Positions 30,445 to 39,787 are shown, numbered from the stretch's first letter. The stretch: DNA of 64,000 nt from Martinezella calliandrae (GCF_030272695.1 NZ_JARFYN010000007.1:124001-188000); one strand, 5' to 3'. Notes: generated from the letters alone by a model not told the origin. Numbers and translations: made by a program.

Positions 30445-30813
30445 TTATCGCGTCAACGTTCCCTGATGGAAGAGCATCCGCCATTTGCCATCCGCTTCGA
30501 GCCGCCAGATCGAACTTCTGAGCGTTCTAACCGTAGCCTTGTCGGGAGATGCGCGGGAGGCCCGATAGGTGACGAGAGCGATCCCCTGCGAAAGCAGTCG
30601 AGCGTCGAAGTCCTCAAGTGTCCGCGAGGCGATATTCTCCGGATCTGCCGCAAGCTCGGTCAGGACGTCCGCTAGGTCGAAGAGCCGGCCGGAGCTGCCG
30701 ATCTCGCGGAAGTCAGCAGAGAGCAGTTCCACCAGCATCTGCCGCGAGCCACGCACCGCGGGTTCGAAGAGCCGTTCCTCCAGGTCTTTCAATTGCGCAT
30801 GTAGATCGTCCAA
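30445..30813 (-). CDS. DUF4440 (NTF2-like) protein
   Basis: This 122-residue protein has a SnoaL/NTF2-like cone fold of the DUF4440 type: LKDLEERLFEPAVRGSRQML opens the helical part and SSIWRLEADGKWRMLFHQGT closes the sheet. No catalytic residues can be assigned. It sits between the YciI-like gene (10-base gap) and the DUF3445 gene (9-base gap), so the three are surely co-transcribed. Confidence 0.85.
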   Translation of the reverse strand: MDDLHAQLKDLEERLFEPAVRGSRQMLVELLSADFREIGSSGRLFDLADVLTELAADPENIASRTLEDFDARLLSQGIALVTYRASRASPDKATVRTLRSSIWRLEADGKWRMLFHQGTLTR

Positions 30814-30823
30814 CGGGCTTTTC

Positions 30824-31108
30824 TCAGCTCTTCAACGCCTCTAGTCCCTCGGTCACAGTCGTCAGAGCGATTTCCGTGACTTCATAGGCGGCAACACCGT
30901 GGATGGTGAAGGGGTCGGCTGCGACATAGGCTTCCAGTTCGGCGCGGTTGCCGCGTGCGAAGATAATGCCGCCGGTGCGCGGCACCTTGCGGCCGGAAGC
31001 GAGGAACCAGCCCTTGGCGTAGCCCGCCTTCACCCAGGCCATATGCGGCTCCATGTGCTTGTCGGCTTCGTCATTGCCCTTGAGATAGGTCAGCGAAAGG
31101 ATGAACAT
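30824..31108 (-). CDS. YciI-family protein
   Basis: This 94-residue YCII-related protein has a ferredoxin-like alpha/beta fold. The family pattern is visible: HMAWVKAGYAKGWFLASGRK, GGIIFARG and AADPFTIHGVAAYEV, which carries the conserved Asp. The ATG at 31108 is three bases after the pabC stop; a TTG one codon upstream is also possible. Function is unknown in general. Confidence 0.87.
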   Translation of the reverse strand: MFILSLTYLKGNDEADKHMEPHMAWVKAGYAKGWFLASGRKVPRTGGIIFARGNRAELEAYVAADPFTIHGVAAYEVTEIALTTVTEGLEALKS

Positions 31109-31111
31109 CAA

Positions 31112-31753
31112 TCAATTCCGTAGGAGTTGCGCGCGGATCAGTCCGCGCAGGGAGTTTCCGATATAAAGGCTGCCGTTTTCCAGATCGTCCAGCCCCATGC
31201 GGCCGACGCGAGCCTTGCGCTGGCATATGAGCTCGGTGCGCAAGACGCCGGCGAGCAGCCCTGAAGAAATAGGTGGGGTCCGCAACACGCCGAAGCCATC
31301 GTCTAGGAAAATCGAGGTGATCGTACCCTCACAGACATCGCCCTTTTCATTGAGCAATAGCACCTCGTCTGCCTCTGTCGGCGAATATTCGGCGCGGGCG
31401 GCTTCATAAACAGACCGACGGGTCGTTTTCATGCGCAGCAGTTTGTCAGCGGAATCGAGGCGCGCCTGCGCGATCCGGACGCGCCAGACCGCATCCGCTG
31501 CGAGGGGCGTGAAAGGGGCGGCGCTGATTTCCGTTTGTCCGGCTCGACCAAACGTCAGCCGGACACGCAATGGTGCGCTCGCGCCAACAACGACCGCATT
31601 TAGTTTCGTAAGCGCATCCCTCGGTGCTGGAAAGCCTAGACGTCGGGCGGACCGCTGTAGCCGGGCAAGATGTAAGCGTAGGCGCACGAAGCCTGTTTGC
31701 GGTTCATAGCGCAACGTCTCGATCAGCGAAAAGTCGTCTAGCGCTTGATCCAT
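31112..31753 (-). CDS. pabC: Aminotransferase class IV, probable 4-amino-4-deoxychorismate lyase
   Basis: This 213-residue PLP protein of fold type IV has the Schiff-base lysine probably in LLRMKTTRRSVYEAARAEYS and the cofactor-site segment LLLNEKGDVCEGTITSIFLD. PabC releases pyruvate from aminodeoxychorismate to give p-aminobenzoate for folate. It overlaps the end of pabB by 16 bases, which supports the assignment. An earlier in-frame start (31789) would lengthen the overlap. It is somewhat shorter than the usual ~270 residues. Confidence 0.82.
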   Translation of the reverse strand: MDQALDDFSLIETLRYEPQTGFVRLRLHLARLQRSARRLGFPAPRDALTKLNAVVVGASAPLRVRLTFGRAGQTEISAAPFTPLAADAVWRVRIAQARLDSADKLLRMKTTRRSVYEAARAEYSPTEADEVLLLNEKGDVCEGTITSIFLDDGFGVLRTPPISSGLLAGVLRTELICQRKARVGRMGLDDLENGSLYIGNSLRGLIRAQLLRN

Positions 31754-32898
31754 CGATCTCCTACCGCGAAGCGTGCCTTCAACAGGCATTCTTCATATTC
31801 CGCCTCCGCCGTCGAATCGAAAACGATGCCGCCCCCGACATTGAACACTGCGCGGCCGCCATCGAACAGCGTGATCGTGCGGATTGCCACGGAAAAACGC
31901 ATGGCGCCGGACGGTGAAATCATGCCGATCGCCCCGCAATAGACGTCGCGCGGCCCGTCTTCGAGATCGTGCAGGATTTCCATCGCACGCATTTTCGGTG
32001 CGCCGGTGATCGAGCCGCAGGGAAAGAGGGCTGCGAAGACATCGCGGATGGTCATGGCGGGGCGCAGTTTCGCCTGTACGTGGCTGACCATCTGATGCAC
32101 GGTCGGATAAGTCTCAATTTCGAAAAGTTTCGGCACATCGAGCGTACCGACTTCGGTGATGCGCGAGATGTCGTTGCGCAGGAGATCGACGATCATGCGG
32201 TTTTCCGCTTGCGTCTTCTCATCAGAAAGCATGGCGGTGATGATCTCTTCATCCTCGGCGGCATTCGCGCCCCGCCTGGCGGTACCTTTCATCGGGTGCG
32301 TCTCGATCCAGCCGTCCTCATCCGTACGGAAGAAGAGTTCGGGCGAGCGCGACAGGATGATCGGGCCGCCGAGATCGACCAGCGCCCCATACTTTACCGG
32401 CTGACGCTCGATCAGCGACCAGAAGGCAGCGCGGGCGTCGCCACTCCACCGGGCCGTGATCGGCATCGTAAGGTTCGCCTGATAGCAGTCACCCTGGCGG
32501 ATATGCCAATGCAGCCGGCCGAATCTCTCTTTATATGTAGGGAAGTCCCATGCTGCCGTGGCGTCGGTCAGGAACTCCTCGTTTTCAAGGCGTTGCAATG
32601 GCTGGGTGAGGGGATGGTCGCCGGTTGCCGGAGCATCGAAAACGCCGAAGCAGAGCAGCGGCGTCTCGCGGTTCTCCTCGGCAAAAGCCGCAAGCTTATC
32701 CTCAAAGAGGTGGCCGGCCTCATAGGCCATATAGCCCGCCAGCCATTTTCCCCGTCGCTTGGCCTTTTCCATGCGATCCAGCGCATCGAAGAACTGCGCA
32801 CGCGTATGCGCCATGATGATCTCGGCTGGTTCGGTGAAGATCATCACCTGTCCTGTGCTGTCGTCCCTGAAGAGGACGTAGGGTACGGCATCGGCCAT
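31738..32898 (-). CDS. pabB: Aminodeoxychorismate synthase component I
   Basis: This 386-residue chorismate-binding enzyme aminates chorismate in p-aminobenzoate and folate synthesis. The C-terminal chorismate-binding domain has ETHPMKGTARRGANAAEDEE, LRNDISRITEVGTLDV and the signature FPCGSITGAPKMRAMEILHD. The N-terminal part is short, as in many alphaproteobacterial PabB proteins that lack a fused amidotransferase. It heads a five-gene unit. The 272 bases upstream carry rhizobial palindromic repeat sequence. Confidence 0.92.
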   Translation of the reverse strand: MADAVPYVLFRDDSTGQVMIFTEPAEIIMAHTRAQFFDALDRMEKAKRRGKWLAGYMAYEAGHLFEDKLAAFAEENRETPLLCFGVFDAPATGDHPLTQPLQRLENEEFLTDATAAWDFPTYKERFGRLHWHIRQGDCYQANLTMPITARWSGDARAAFWSLIERQPVKYGALVDLGGPIILSRSPELFFRTDEDGWIETHPMKGTARRGANAAEDEEIITAMLSDEKTQAENRMIVDLLRNDISRITEVGTLDVPKLFEIETYPTVHQMVSHVQAKLRPAMTIRDVFAALFPCGSITGAPKMRAMEILHDLEDGPRDVYCGAIGMISPSGAMRFSVAIRTITLFDGGRAVFNVGGGIVFDSTAEAEYEECLLKARFAVGDRWIKR

Positions 32899-33065
32899 GC
32901 GCGGATTTCGATCGTGTTCTCGTCGTTTCGGTTGTCAGGCGGCGGCCTGTGTGCCGCAACCGGGCGCTTAGCCACTCACCCAAGCCCTCTCGCCAGTGGA
33001 GACGAGGGGGACCCATCCGGCATTTGCCGCACCATTTGCGCCAAATGATGTGAAGGCTGCTGCCG

Positions 33066-33110
33066 CAGCTCCCTCTCCCCGCATGCGCGGGGAGGGGTCG
33101 GGTGAGGGGC
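33066..33110. repeat. Rhizobial-type intergenic palindromic repeat
   Basis: CCTCTCCCCGC and GCGGGGAGGGG form a GC-rich hairpin around ATG, followed by TCGGGTGAGGGGC. A related but divergent copy, CACCCAAGCCCTCTCGCC, precedes it near 32977-32994. Such short dispersed palindromes are typical of rhizobial intergenic DNA. Copy number cannot be judged from one window. Confidence 0.5.
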
Positions 33111-33169
33111 CATGCGCAAGGATGCGGCGATGGCAGACGTTGCTGCTGCTCCTGCCAGCAGGTGGAACT

Positions 33170-35020
33170 TCAGTTCTTATCTAGCGCTTCCAGCTCATCG
33201 ATGAGCCCTTCGATCATCGACAGTCCCTTGCTCCAGAACGACGGATCGGTGGCATCGAGGCCGAAGGGTTTCAAGAGTTCGGAGTGATGCTTGGTGCCGC
33301 CGGCCTTCAACATCTCGAAATATTTGGCCTGAAAGCCCTGTTCGGCATTCTGGTAGACGGCGTAGAGGGAGTTGACCAGGCAGTCGCCGAAAGCATAGGC
33401 ATAGACATAGAAAGGCGAGTGGATGAAGTGGGGGATATAGGACCAATAGGTCTCATAGCCCTCGGAAATCTTGATTGCAGGCCCGAGGCTCTCCGACTGG
33501 ACGGAGAGCCACAGCTCGCCAATATCATCCGATGTCAGCTCGCCGTTTTTGCGGGCGGTGTGAACCTTGCGCTCGAATTCGTAGAAGGCGATCTGGCGGA
33601 CGACCGTGTTGATCATGTCCTCGACCTTCTGGGCCAGCATCGCCTTGCGCTCGCGCTTGTCCTTGGTCTTGTCGAGCAGGGCGCGGAAAGTCAGCATTTC
33701 ACCGAAGACAGAGGCGGTTTCCGCCAAGGTCAGCGGCGTCTGGCACATCAGCGCGCCCTGGCCGCCGGCAAGCACCTGGTGCACGCCATGGCCGAGTTCG
33801 TGTGCCAGCGTCATGACATCGCGCGGCTTGCCCATATAGTTGACAAGCACGTAAGGGTGGGCTGAAGGAACAGTCGGATGCGCGAAGGCGCCCGGTGCCT
33901 TGCCGGGACGCACTGGCGCGTCGATCCATTCCTCGTCGAAGAAGCGCTTGGCGATTGCAGCCATTTCCGGGGCGAAATTGCCATAAGCGGAGAGAACCGT
34001 CTGCTTCGCCTCAGTCCAGGGGATCAGCGCGTTGGGGGTCTCGGGCAGCGGCGCGTTGCGGTCCCAGAAGTTCATCTGTTCCATGCCGAGCCACTTGGCC
34101 TTCATCTTGTAGTAGCGGTGCGAGAGGCGCGGATAGGCGTCGCGCACCGCCGCCGCCAATGCGTCGACGACTTCGCGCTCGACCCGGTTGGCCAGATGCC
34201 GGCTGTCGGCGATATCCGCGAAGCCGCGCCAGCGGTCTGCAATGTCCTTATCCTTGGCGAGCGTATTGGTGATCAGGGTGAAGACGCGCAAATTGGCCCT
34301 GAAGGTCTCTGCCAGAGCCATTGCCGCCTTGCGGCGCAGCTCCGGATCTTTTTCCTGCAGCATGTTCAAGGTAACTTCCAACGGCAGTTTCTCGCCGTCG
34401 ACGTCGAAGCGTAGTTCCGCCATGGTCTCATCGAACAGGCGATTGAAGGCCGCGGCACTGGTCATGGATTTTTCCAGGAACAGCTGTTCGAGCTTATCGT
34501 CGAGCTGATAGGGCTTGTCCTTGCGCAGATCGATGATCCAGGGACGGTAGTGGCCTGCGGCCGGATCGTTCGCCATGCACGCATCCATCACCGCATCGTC
34601 GATACGGTTCAGTTCCAGCGGGAAGAACAGCAAATGCGCGGAATAATCGGTCAGCCGCGCCTGCACGTCGCCATAAAGCTTGCCATTGGCTGGATCGCTG
34701 GTATTGGAGAAATAGGTCAGTCCGGCGAAGGAGCCGAGGCGGCCCATGATATCGTCCAACGCTTCATATTCCTTCAGCGCGGCGCCGATGCCGGCGTCAC
34801 CGGTCTTGGTCGCGGCGTCGGCGAGCTTGCCCTTCCATTTTTCCTCGAAGACGATCGCCGCCTTGCCAACCTTTTCCATGTCGCTGACGAAGGCGGTGGA
34901 TGTGGCGGAAGGGTAGAGATCGCTGAGCTTCCAGGCGGGCAGGTCGCCGAGTTCGGCATTGGTCGCCGCCGCCGGGCCAGCGGAAAAGTTAAGGGATGAA
35001 TAGAGCGAGGTGGGGCTCAT
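33170..35020 (-). CDS. pepF: M3-family oligoendopeptidase F
   Basis: This 616-residue cytosolic zinc metallopeptidase degrades oligopeptides. The thermolysin-like motif HELGHG lies at about residues 406-411 in DVMTLAHELGHGVHQVL, with the third zinc ligand in the downstream ETASVFGEM. An N-terminal oligoendopeptidase domain precedes it. Length matches the PepF branch (about 600). It stands alone, divergent from the sigma-54 response regulator 224 bases away. Confidence 0.95.
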   Translation of the reverse strand: MSPTSLYSSLNFSAGPAAATNAELGDLPAWKLSDLYPSATSTAFVSDMEKVGKAAIVFEEKWKGKLADAATKTGDAGIGAALKEYEALDDIMGRLGSFAGLTYFSNTSDPANGKLYGDVQARLTDYSAHLLFFPLELNRIDDAVMDACMANDPAAGHYRPWIIDLRKDKPYQLDDKLEQLFLEKSMTSAAAFNRLFDETMAELRFDVDGEKLPLEVTLNMLQEKDPELRRKAAMALAETFRANLRVFTLITNTLAKDKDIADRWRGFADIADSRHLANRVEREVVDALAAAVRDAYPRLSHRYYKMKAKWLGMEQMNFWDRNAPLPETPNALIPWTEAKQTVLSAYGNFAPEMAAIAKRFFDEEWIDAPVRPGKAPGAFAHPTVPSAHPYVLVNYMGKPRDVMTLAHELGHGVHQVLAGGQGALMCQTPLTLAETASVFGEMLTFRALLDKTKDKRERKAMLAQKVEDMINTVVRQIAFYEFERKVHTARKNGELTSDDIGELWLSVQSESLGPAIKISEGYETYWSYIPHFIHSPFYVYAYAFGDCLVNSLYAVYQNAEQGFQAKYFEMLKAGGTKHHSELLKPFGLDATDPSFWSKGLSMIEGLIDELEALDKN

Positions 35021-35244
35021 GGGCGGTATTTCCTCTGCTTTTCATTGCGGGACAGTCCGGTCCGTCCGTGTCTATTCGGCTGAAAAGGCTGCGGCAAGAG
35101 GCGTATTTCCTTGGAGCCGAATAACCGGACTCTCACGCAATGTTACATTCGTCGCAATGATTAAAATGCGATGCTTTGGCAAAACTTCATGTTCAAGCCT
35201 TTCTGCGAATGTCGGCATCAGGTTTCGCATGAAGTGAGGCACCA

Positions 35245-36828
35245 ATGACCGTATTTAATAGCGCCAAGGGGGGCGCGCAGATTCTCGTTGTTGAGGATGA
35301 TCCGATTCAACGGCGTCTGCTGAAAAACGCTATCGAGCGGCACGGACACGTTGCTCATATGGCAGAGAATGGCCGTTTCGGCCTGGAGATTCTGAAGCGC
35401 AACAGCGAGCAGATCAATGTGATCGTGCTCGATCTCATGATGCCGGAGATGAATGGTATCGAGTTTCTGGGCGCCCTGCGAGATATGGGTACCGATGTGC
35501 CCGTCATCGTGCAGACGGGGCAGGGCGGTATCGAGACCGTGGTGCAGGCCATGCGGGCCGGCGCTTTCGATTTCGTCGTCAAGCCGGTATCGCCCGAACG
35601 GATAGCGGCCTCGATCGCCAATGCGTTGAAGCTCGATCAGCGCGAAGCAAGAGCTCGTGCCGGTCGCAGGGTGCGCTCGAGCACGATCAGTTTCGACGAC
35701 ATCGTCTCGGCGAGCCCGGCGATGATGCGCGTGGTCGACCTTGCTCAGAGAGCTGCACAATCGAACATCCCCGTGGTGCTGGAAGGGGAATCCGGTGTCG
35801 GCAAGGAACTGGTGGCGCGTGCCATCCAGGCCGCCAGCGACCGGGCCGGAAAGCCGTTCGTGACGGTGAATTGTGGCGCGATTCCGCACAATCTTGTCGA
35901 GAGCATTCTCTTCGGCCATGAGAAGGGCGCCTTTACCGGCGCCGCCGAGCGACACGTCGGCAAGTTCATGGAAGCAGACGGCGGCACGCTGTTTCTTGAC
36001 GAAGTCGGCGATCTGCCGCTGGAGGTGCAGGTCAAGCTCCTGCGCGCCGTGCAGCAGGGCGAGATCGAGACGGTCGGCGCGCGCGTCGCGCAGAAAGTCA
36101 ATGTCCGGTTGATCTCGGCCACCAACAAGGATTTGATCGAGGAGGTGAAGGCCGGTCGGTTCCGTGAAGACCTCTATTATCGCCTCAACGTCTTCCCGGT
36201 CACCATGCCGGCGCTGCGCCGCCGCAAGGAAGATATTCCGTATCTTGCCCGCGCCTTCGCCGACCGATTTGCGCTCGAACAGAAGCTAGGTCATTCGCTT
36301 TCGATCAGCCCTGGCGCCCTTGCGCTGCTAACGGCCTATGACTGGCCGGGCAATATCCGCCAGCTCGAAAACGCGATCTTCCGCGCCGTCGTGCTGTCCG
36401 AGGGATCGGAATTGATTGAAGCGGATTTCCCGCAGATTGCGGCACAGCTGCCGGGCTATTTCACTGCTGAGCATCCGACTTTAGTTGTGGATAATTCGAA
36501 GACTTTCGGCGCCGATGTGGACGCAACTGAAAGATTTGAGCACGGCATGCGTGTCATTTCTTCGGAAGTGATTACAACTACGCCGCTGTCCATCGCCGAA
36601 ACATCATCTGTTCTTATATCAGACAATGTCATCGCCAGCACCGACCCGTCCGGCGACGTCAGAAAGCTCGCAGATGTTGAGGAAGAGCTCATTCGATTCG
36701 CTCTCAAATTCTATCGAGGGCAAATGAGTCAAGTGGCAAGGAAGCTCGGAATCGGCCGTTCTACCCTCTATCGCAAGTTGAAAGACTATGGGATAGACCC
36801 GGATGACCCGCAGAAACATGCAGCCTGA
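35245..36828 (+). CDS. Sigma-54-dependent response regulator, NtrC family
   Basis: This 527-residue activator has a receiver domain (about 12-130, phosphoryl acceptor D63 in VLDLMMPEMNG). The AAA+ domain (about 152-385) has Walker A GESGVGKE at 181-188, sigma-54 contact loop GAFTGA at 228-233 and Walker B TLFLDEVGD. A long linker precedes a Fis-type helix-turn-helix (about 485-520, QVARKLGIGRSTLYRKLKDY). No sensor kinase gene is adjacent, so its partner is elsewhere. The DUF882 gene follows after 174 bases and may or may not be a target. Confidence 0.95.
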   Translation: MTVFNSAKGGAQILVVEDDPIQRRLLKNAIERHGHVAHMAENGRFGLEILKRNSEQINVIVLDLMMPEMNGIEFLGALRDMGTDVPVIVQTGQGGIETVVQAMRAGAFDFVVKPVSPERIAASIANALKLDQREARARAGRRVRSSTISFDDIVSASPAMMRVVDLAQRAAQSNIPVVLEGESGVGKELVARAIQAASDRAGKPFVTVNCGAIPHNLVESILFGHEKGAFTGAAERHVGKFMEADGGTLFLDEVGDLPLEVQVKLLRAVQQGEIETVGARVAQKVNVRLISATNKDLIEEVKAGRFREDLYYRLNVFPVTMPALRRRKEDIPYLARAFADRFALEQKLGHSLSISPGALALLTAYDWPGNIRQLENAIFRAVVLSEGSELIEADFPQIAAQLPGYFTAEHPTLVVDNSKTFGADVDATERFEHGMRVISSEVITTTPLSIAETSSVLISDNVIASTDPSGDVRKLADVEEELIRFALKFYRGQMSQVARKLGIGRSTLYRKLKDYGIDPDDPQKHAA

Positions 36829-37002
36829 GAGTATTTTAACGTTTAGGCAAGCATATTTTGTTACCTGTCGTAAAGCACTTGTTAGTGCATCGTTCACCAT
36901 GTATGAAGGTGGCGACCATGTGTGGCATTTTTGCCATCGTGTCACCGCAATTGACAGCCATTTGGAACACGATGCGACATTGTCTGTCGGACGGGGATCG
37001 AA

Positions 37003-38973
37003 TTGCCGAATCTGATTGGGAATACCAAGCTTAATAGCTTGAGCAGGCTTTCTGCGTGCTCTGAGATATTTCGTAAGGTGGCCAAGGTCGTAGCCGTTGG
37101 TCTGCTTGCGATGGCTGTTTCCACTCCGGTTTTCGTTGGCACCCCATCCCAGGCAGGCGGCGAGACTCGAAGCCTAAAGATTTATTACGTACATACAGGC
37201 GAAAAGGCGGTCATCACCTACAAGCGCAATGGAAAGTTCGATCCGGACGGTCTGGAGAAACTGAACCGCATCCTGCGCGACTGGCGTAAAAACCAGCCGA
37301 CCAAGATGAACCCGCGTTTGTTCGATTTGATTTGGGAGGTCTACCGCGAAAGCGGCTCCCATGAGTTCATCTATGTGGTCTGCGGATTCCGTTCGCCCGG
37401 TACCAACGAGATGCTGCGCACGCGTTCGGCTCATACGGGTGTCGCGAAGAAGAGCCAGCATATGCTCGGCAACGCGATGGATTTCTATATTCCCGACGTG
37501 AAGCTGACGAAGCTGCGCGAGATCGGGATGAAGTTGCAGGTCGGCGGCGTCGGCTATTATCCAACGTCCGGCTCGCCCTTTGTCCACATGGACGTTGGCG
37601 GCGTTCGCGCATGGCCGCGCATGGATCGTCAGGATCTCGTCCGTCTCTTCCCGGATGGCAAGACCATGCATATTCCGGCCGACGGACGGCCGTTACCGGG
37701 TTATCAGGAGGCGGTCGCCGACTATAAGCGCCGCATGGCCTCCGACGATATCCAGATCGCCAGCGCTTCGCATTCGCGTCGCGGCTTCTTCGCCAGGCTG
37801 TTTGGCGGCGGCGGTGCGGATGAGGAAGAGGACAATGCGGATGAAGGCGCACCGGCAACGGCGGCTCCGACCACCACGATGGTTGCCAGCAATAAGAAGA
37901 CTGAGCAGGCTCCGGCAGCAGCCGACGAAGGCGACGACAGCCAGCCGCAGACGCAGGTTGCCAGCATAAACGCGCCTGTTCCGCAGGTTCGTCCAGCCTT
38001 CGGCAATCAGCCGGCGGGAAGCGAAGTCGCTTCGGCTCTGATGTCGCCACCGCAAAACGCCGCTCAGGATGCGATGGCCGCAGCCATGCCGAATGGCCAG
38101 CAGGACCAGCAACAATTTGCCGATCTTCGCGCCTATCACGTTCCCGTGCCCGCATTGCTTGAGCGCGGTTCGCCGGGCGATGCCGAGCTAGCGTCTGCTG
38201 ACGCTGACGCGAAGGATCAGACTGCCGACGTGCCGCTTCCGGCCGAGCGTCCGGAAGTCGCCGAAAGCCTCCTGGCTTCGGCCGATGCCGATCCGGATGC
38301 CGTCGATGATGCGGCGGACGAGGGCACATTGTCGCCCTCGATCGTTGCTGCTCTCGAACAGCATCGCGTCGATCAAACGGGTGCCAATGTCGGCGTTCCC
38401 GTCGCTGTGGCTGCTGCTAACAACGCCACATCCAAGGATGAAATACCGCCGAAGCAGCCCGCGCCCGCCAACGACAATGCCGTTGCCGACAATGACGCGG
38501 TGCGGGCGATCGCTGCGGTCTCGCCGCAGAAGAGATCGGGTCAGCAGATGCCGATGCAGGTGGCAGCACTTGCACCGACGGCCAACGAGATCAAGGTCAG
38601 CAGCGGCCGTATTAGGGACAATTTCGAGATGGCGGTGCCGCAGGAACGTCCGATTGCGGCTGGTATAGCGACCAAGGGCGGACGTCCGAACAAGCAGGAT
38701 GCCGCAGTGGCTGACGCCGGCCGCGCAACGGTGACAACCGAGCCGAAGCTGACTGAAAAGATGATCTCGCAATGGGCGATCGCCAATGCCCGCGTCGAGA
38801 TTGTCAACCGCCCGGTCAAGGCTCCGCGCTTTGTCAGCCCAACGCTGCGTGCCCAGCCGACCGCCGTCTATACCGAAGGCTTCAAGGTTCAGACTGCATC
38901 GATCGACCCGGAACGCTTCAGCGGTTCGGCCGTGAACTTCCTTCAAGTGAAGAAGTTCAACTCCGTCGAATAG
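37003..38973 (+). CDS. DUF882 (YcbK/M15-like peptidase) protein with long disordered C-terminal region
   Basis: This is a 656-residue exported protein. TTG at 37003 is the apparent start; the hydrophobic stretch VVAVGLLAMAVSTPVFVG acts as signal or anchor, with a later ATG at 37110 as alternative. The DUF882 domain (about 60-225) keeps M15-type zinc residues: the H in SAHTG or KSQHMLGNAMDFYI, the D of AMDFYI, and FVHMDVGG. From about 250 the protein is Ala/Pro/Asp/Gln-rich and probably unstructured, ending in a conserved-looking YTEGFKVQTASIDPERFSG. A cell-wall D,D-peptidase-like role is inferred. Confidence 0.88.
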   Translation: MPNLIGNTKLNSLSRLSACSEIFRKVAKVVAVGLLAMAVSTPVFVGTPSQAGGETRSLKIYYVHTGEKAVITYKRNGKFDPDGLEKLNRILRDWRKNQPTKMNPRLFDLIWEVYRESGSHEFIYVVCGFRSPGTNEMLRTRSAHTGVAKKSQHMLGNAMDFYIPDVKLTKLREIGMKLQVGGVGYYPTSGSPFVHMDVGGVRAWPRMDRQDLVRLFPDGKTMHIPADGRPLPGYQEAVADYKRRMASDDIQIASASHSRRGFFARLFGGGGADEEEDNADEGAPATAAPTTTMVASNKKTEQAPAAADEGDDSQPQTQVASINAPVPQVRPAFGNQPAGSEVASALMSPPQNAAQDAMAAAMPNGQQDQQQFADLRAYHVPVPALLERGSPGDAELASADADAKDQTADVPLPAERPEVAESLLASADADPDAVDDAADEGTLSPSIVAALEQHRVDQTGANVGVPVAVAAANNATSKDEIPPKQPAPANDNAVADNDAVRAIAAVSPQKRSGQQMPMQVAALAPTANEIKVSSGRIRDNFEMAVPQERPIAAGIATKGGRPNKQDAAVADAGRATVTTEPKLTEKMISQWAIANARVEIVNRPVKAPRFVSPTLRAQPTAVYTEGFKVQTASIDPERFSGSAVNFLQVKKFNSVE

Positions 38974-38987
38974 CCGCTCCTAAAAAC

Positions 38988-39455
38988 TCCATCGCGCACC
39001 ATTGCGTCGGCAATTTCCTGTAATTGCGCAAGATCAATGGTTTTGTTGAAATGACGGCTCGGAGCGGGTGGCTCTACATTTAAACCGAATCCCAACGCTC
39101 CCGCTCGGTCGTCCGGGGACTAGAGCAGATAGTCTATCTCCCTCAGCGGGGCTTTCCCGACGTATTTTTCAATTAGTCTGCGCCCCCAGTGGTCTGGCCC
39201 TGCATCACGCAGCGATCCAAATATCCCCCCCATTGCCGCTGTTTCATAGGCTCTAGCGGCGATTTGCAGTTCGGCCGGATCAATCTCAACAGCGTCGGGG
39301 TTGTCGCGGTAGCTGCGACCGTAGACAAATTGCCCAACGCTTGTACCTCGCCGATCTTGCTTTAGGGAGAAGCGCCCAACAGTTACGGGCGTGGTCTTTT
39401 CTGGAAGTGTTATATAAACAAAGCAGTCGGTTGGACTCTCTTTAGAAGTTGTCAT
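38988..39455 (-). pseudogene. hipA-like toxin kinase gene, broken: in-frame amber and 3' truncation
   Basis: The frame from ATG 39455 encodes the HipA N-terminal subdomain (TTPVTVGRFSLKQDRRGTSV, AAMGGIFGSLRDAGPDHWGR) and reaches IDYLL, then TAG at 39120-39122. The same frame continues without shift into unmistakable HipA sequence, SPDDRAGALGFGLNVEPPAP and HFNKTIDLAQLQEIADAMV. Homology stops near 38988, directly beside the DUF882 stop. The whole kinase core (about 300 residues) is missing, so no active toxin can be made even with readthrough. It overlaps the antitoxin gene by 14 bases, the usual hipBA layout. Confidence 0.85.
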
Positions 39456-39783
39456 CTAGTGAAGTCTCCTGTCGTGATCGCCGAGGCGCACGTGTCCTTT
39501 CGAGTGCCTTTCCTTCCTGGTCTGACTCAGGATCGGCAACTTGGGAAAGTTGCTCCGTAAGTCCGTATGCCCAGAGGAGTGCTGCGTATACGGCTATTGT
39601 GGTTGAAGGCTTCCCCTTCTCGGCATTTGAAACCACACCCCTGTCTACGCCAATTTTTTCACCGACCTCCGCGGCCGTTAGGTTTCTACGAAGGCGCGCT
39701 GTGCGCAGGTTTGCCCCCAAAACTTTCAACGATTGCTCCACCGGATAAGGTGGTGCTAGAAGTAGTGGACTTTTGGCCACCAT
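39442..39783 (-). CDS. HipB-like XRE-family antitoxin/regulator
   Basis: This 113-residue protein has a helix-turn-helix of the Cro/CI type (about 22-75: LGANLRTARLRRNLTAAEVG, IGVDRGVVSNAEKGKPSTTI). It is followed by a polar, basic tail. It precedes and overlaps the broken hipA-like frame and is probably the surviving antitoxin and autorepressor of a dead toxin-antitoxin pair. Three CCTTAA hexamers in its promoter are candidate operators. AAGGAGG lies 12 bases before the ATG, rather far; AAGG four bases before is an alternative site. Confidence 0.82.
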   Translation of the reverse strand: MVAKSPLLLAPPYPVEQSLKVLGANLRTARLRRNLTAAEVGEKIGVDRGVVSNAEKGKPSTTIAVYAALLWAYGLTEQLSQVADPESDQEGKALERTRAPRRSRQETSLDDNF

Positions 39784-39787
39784 GTTG

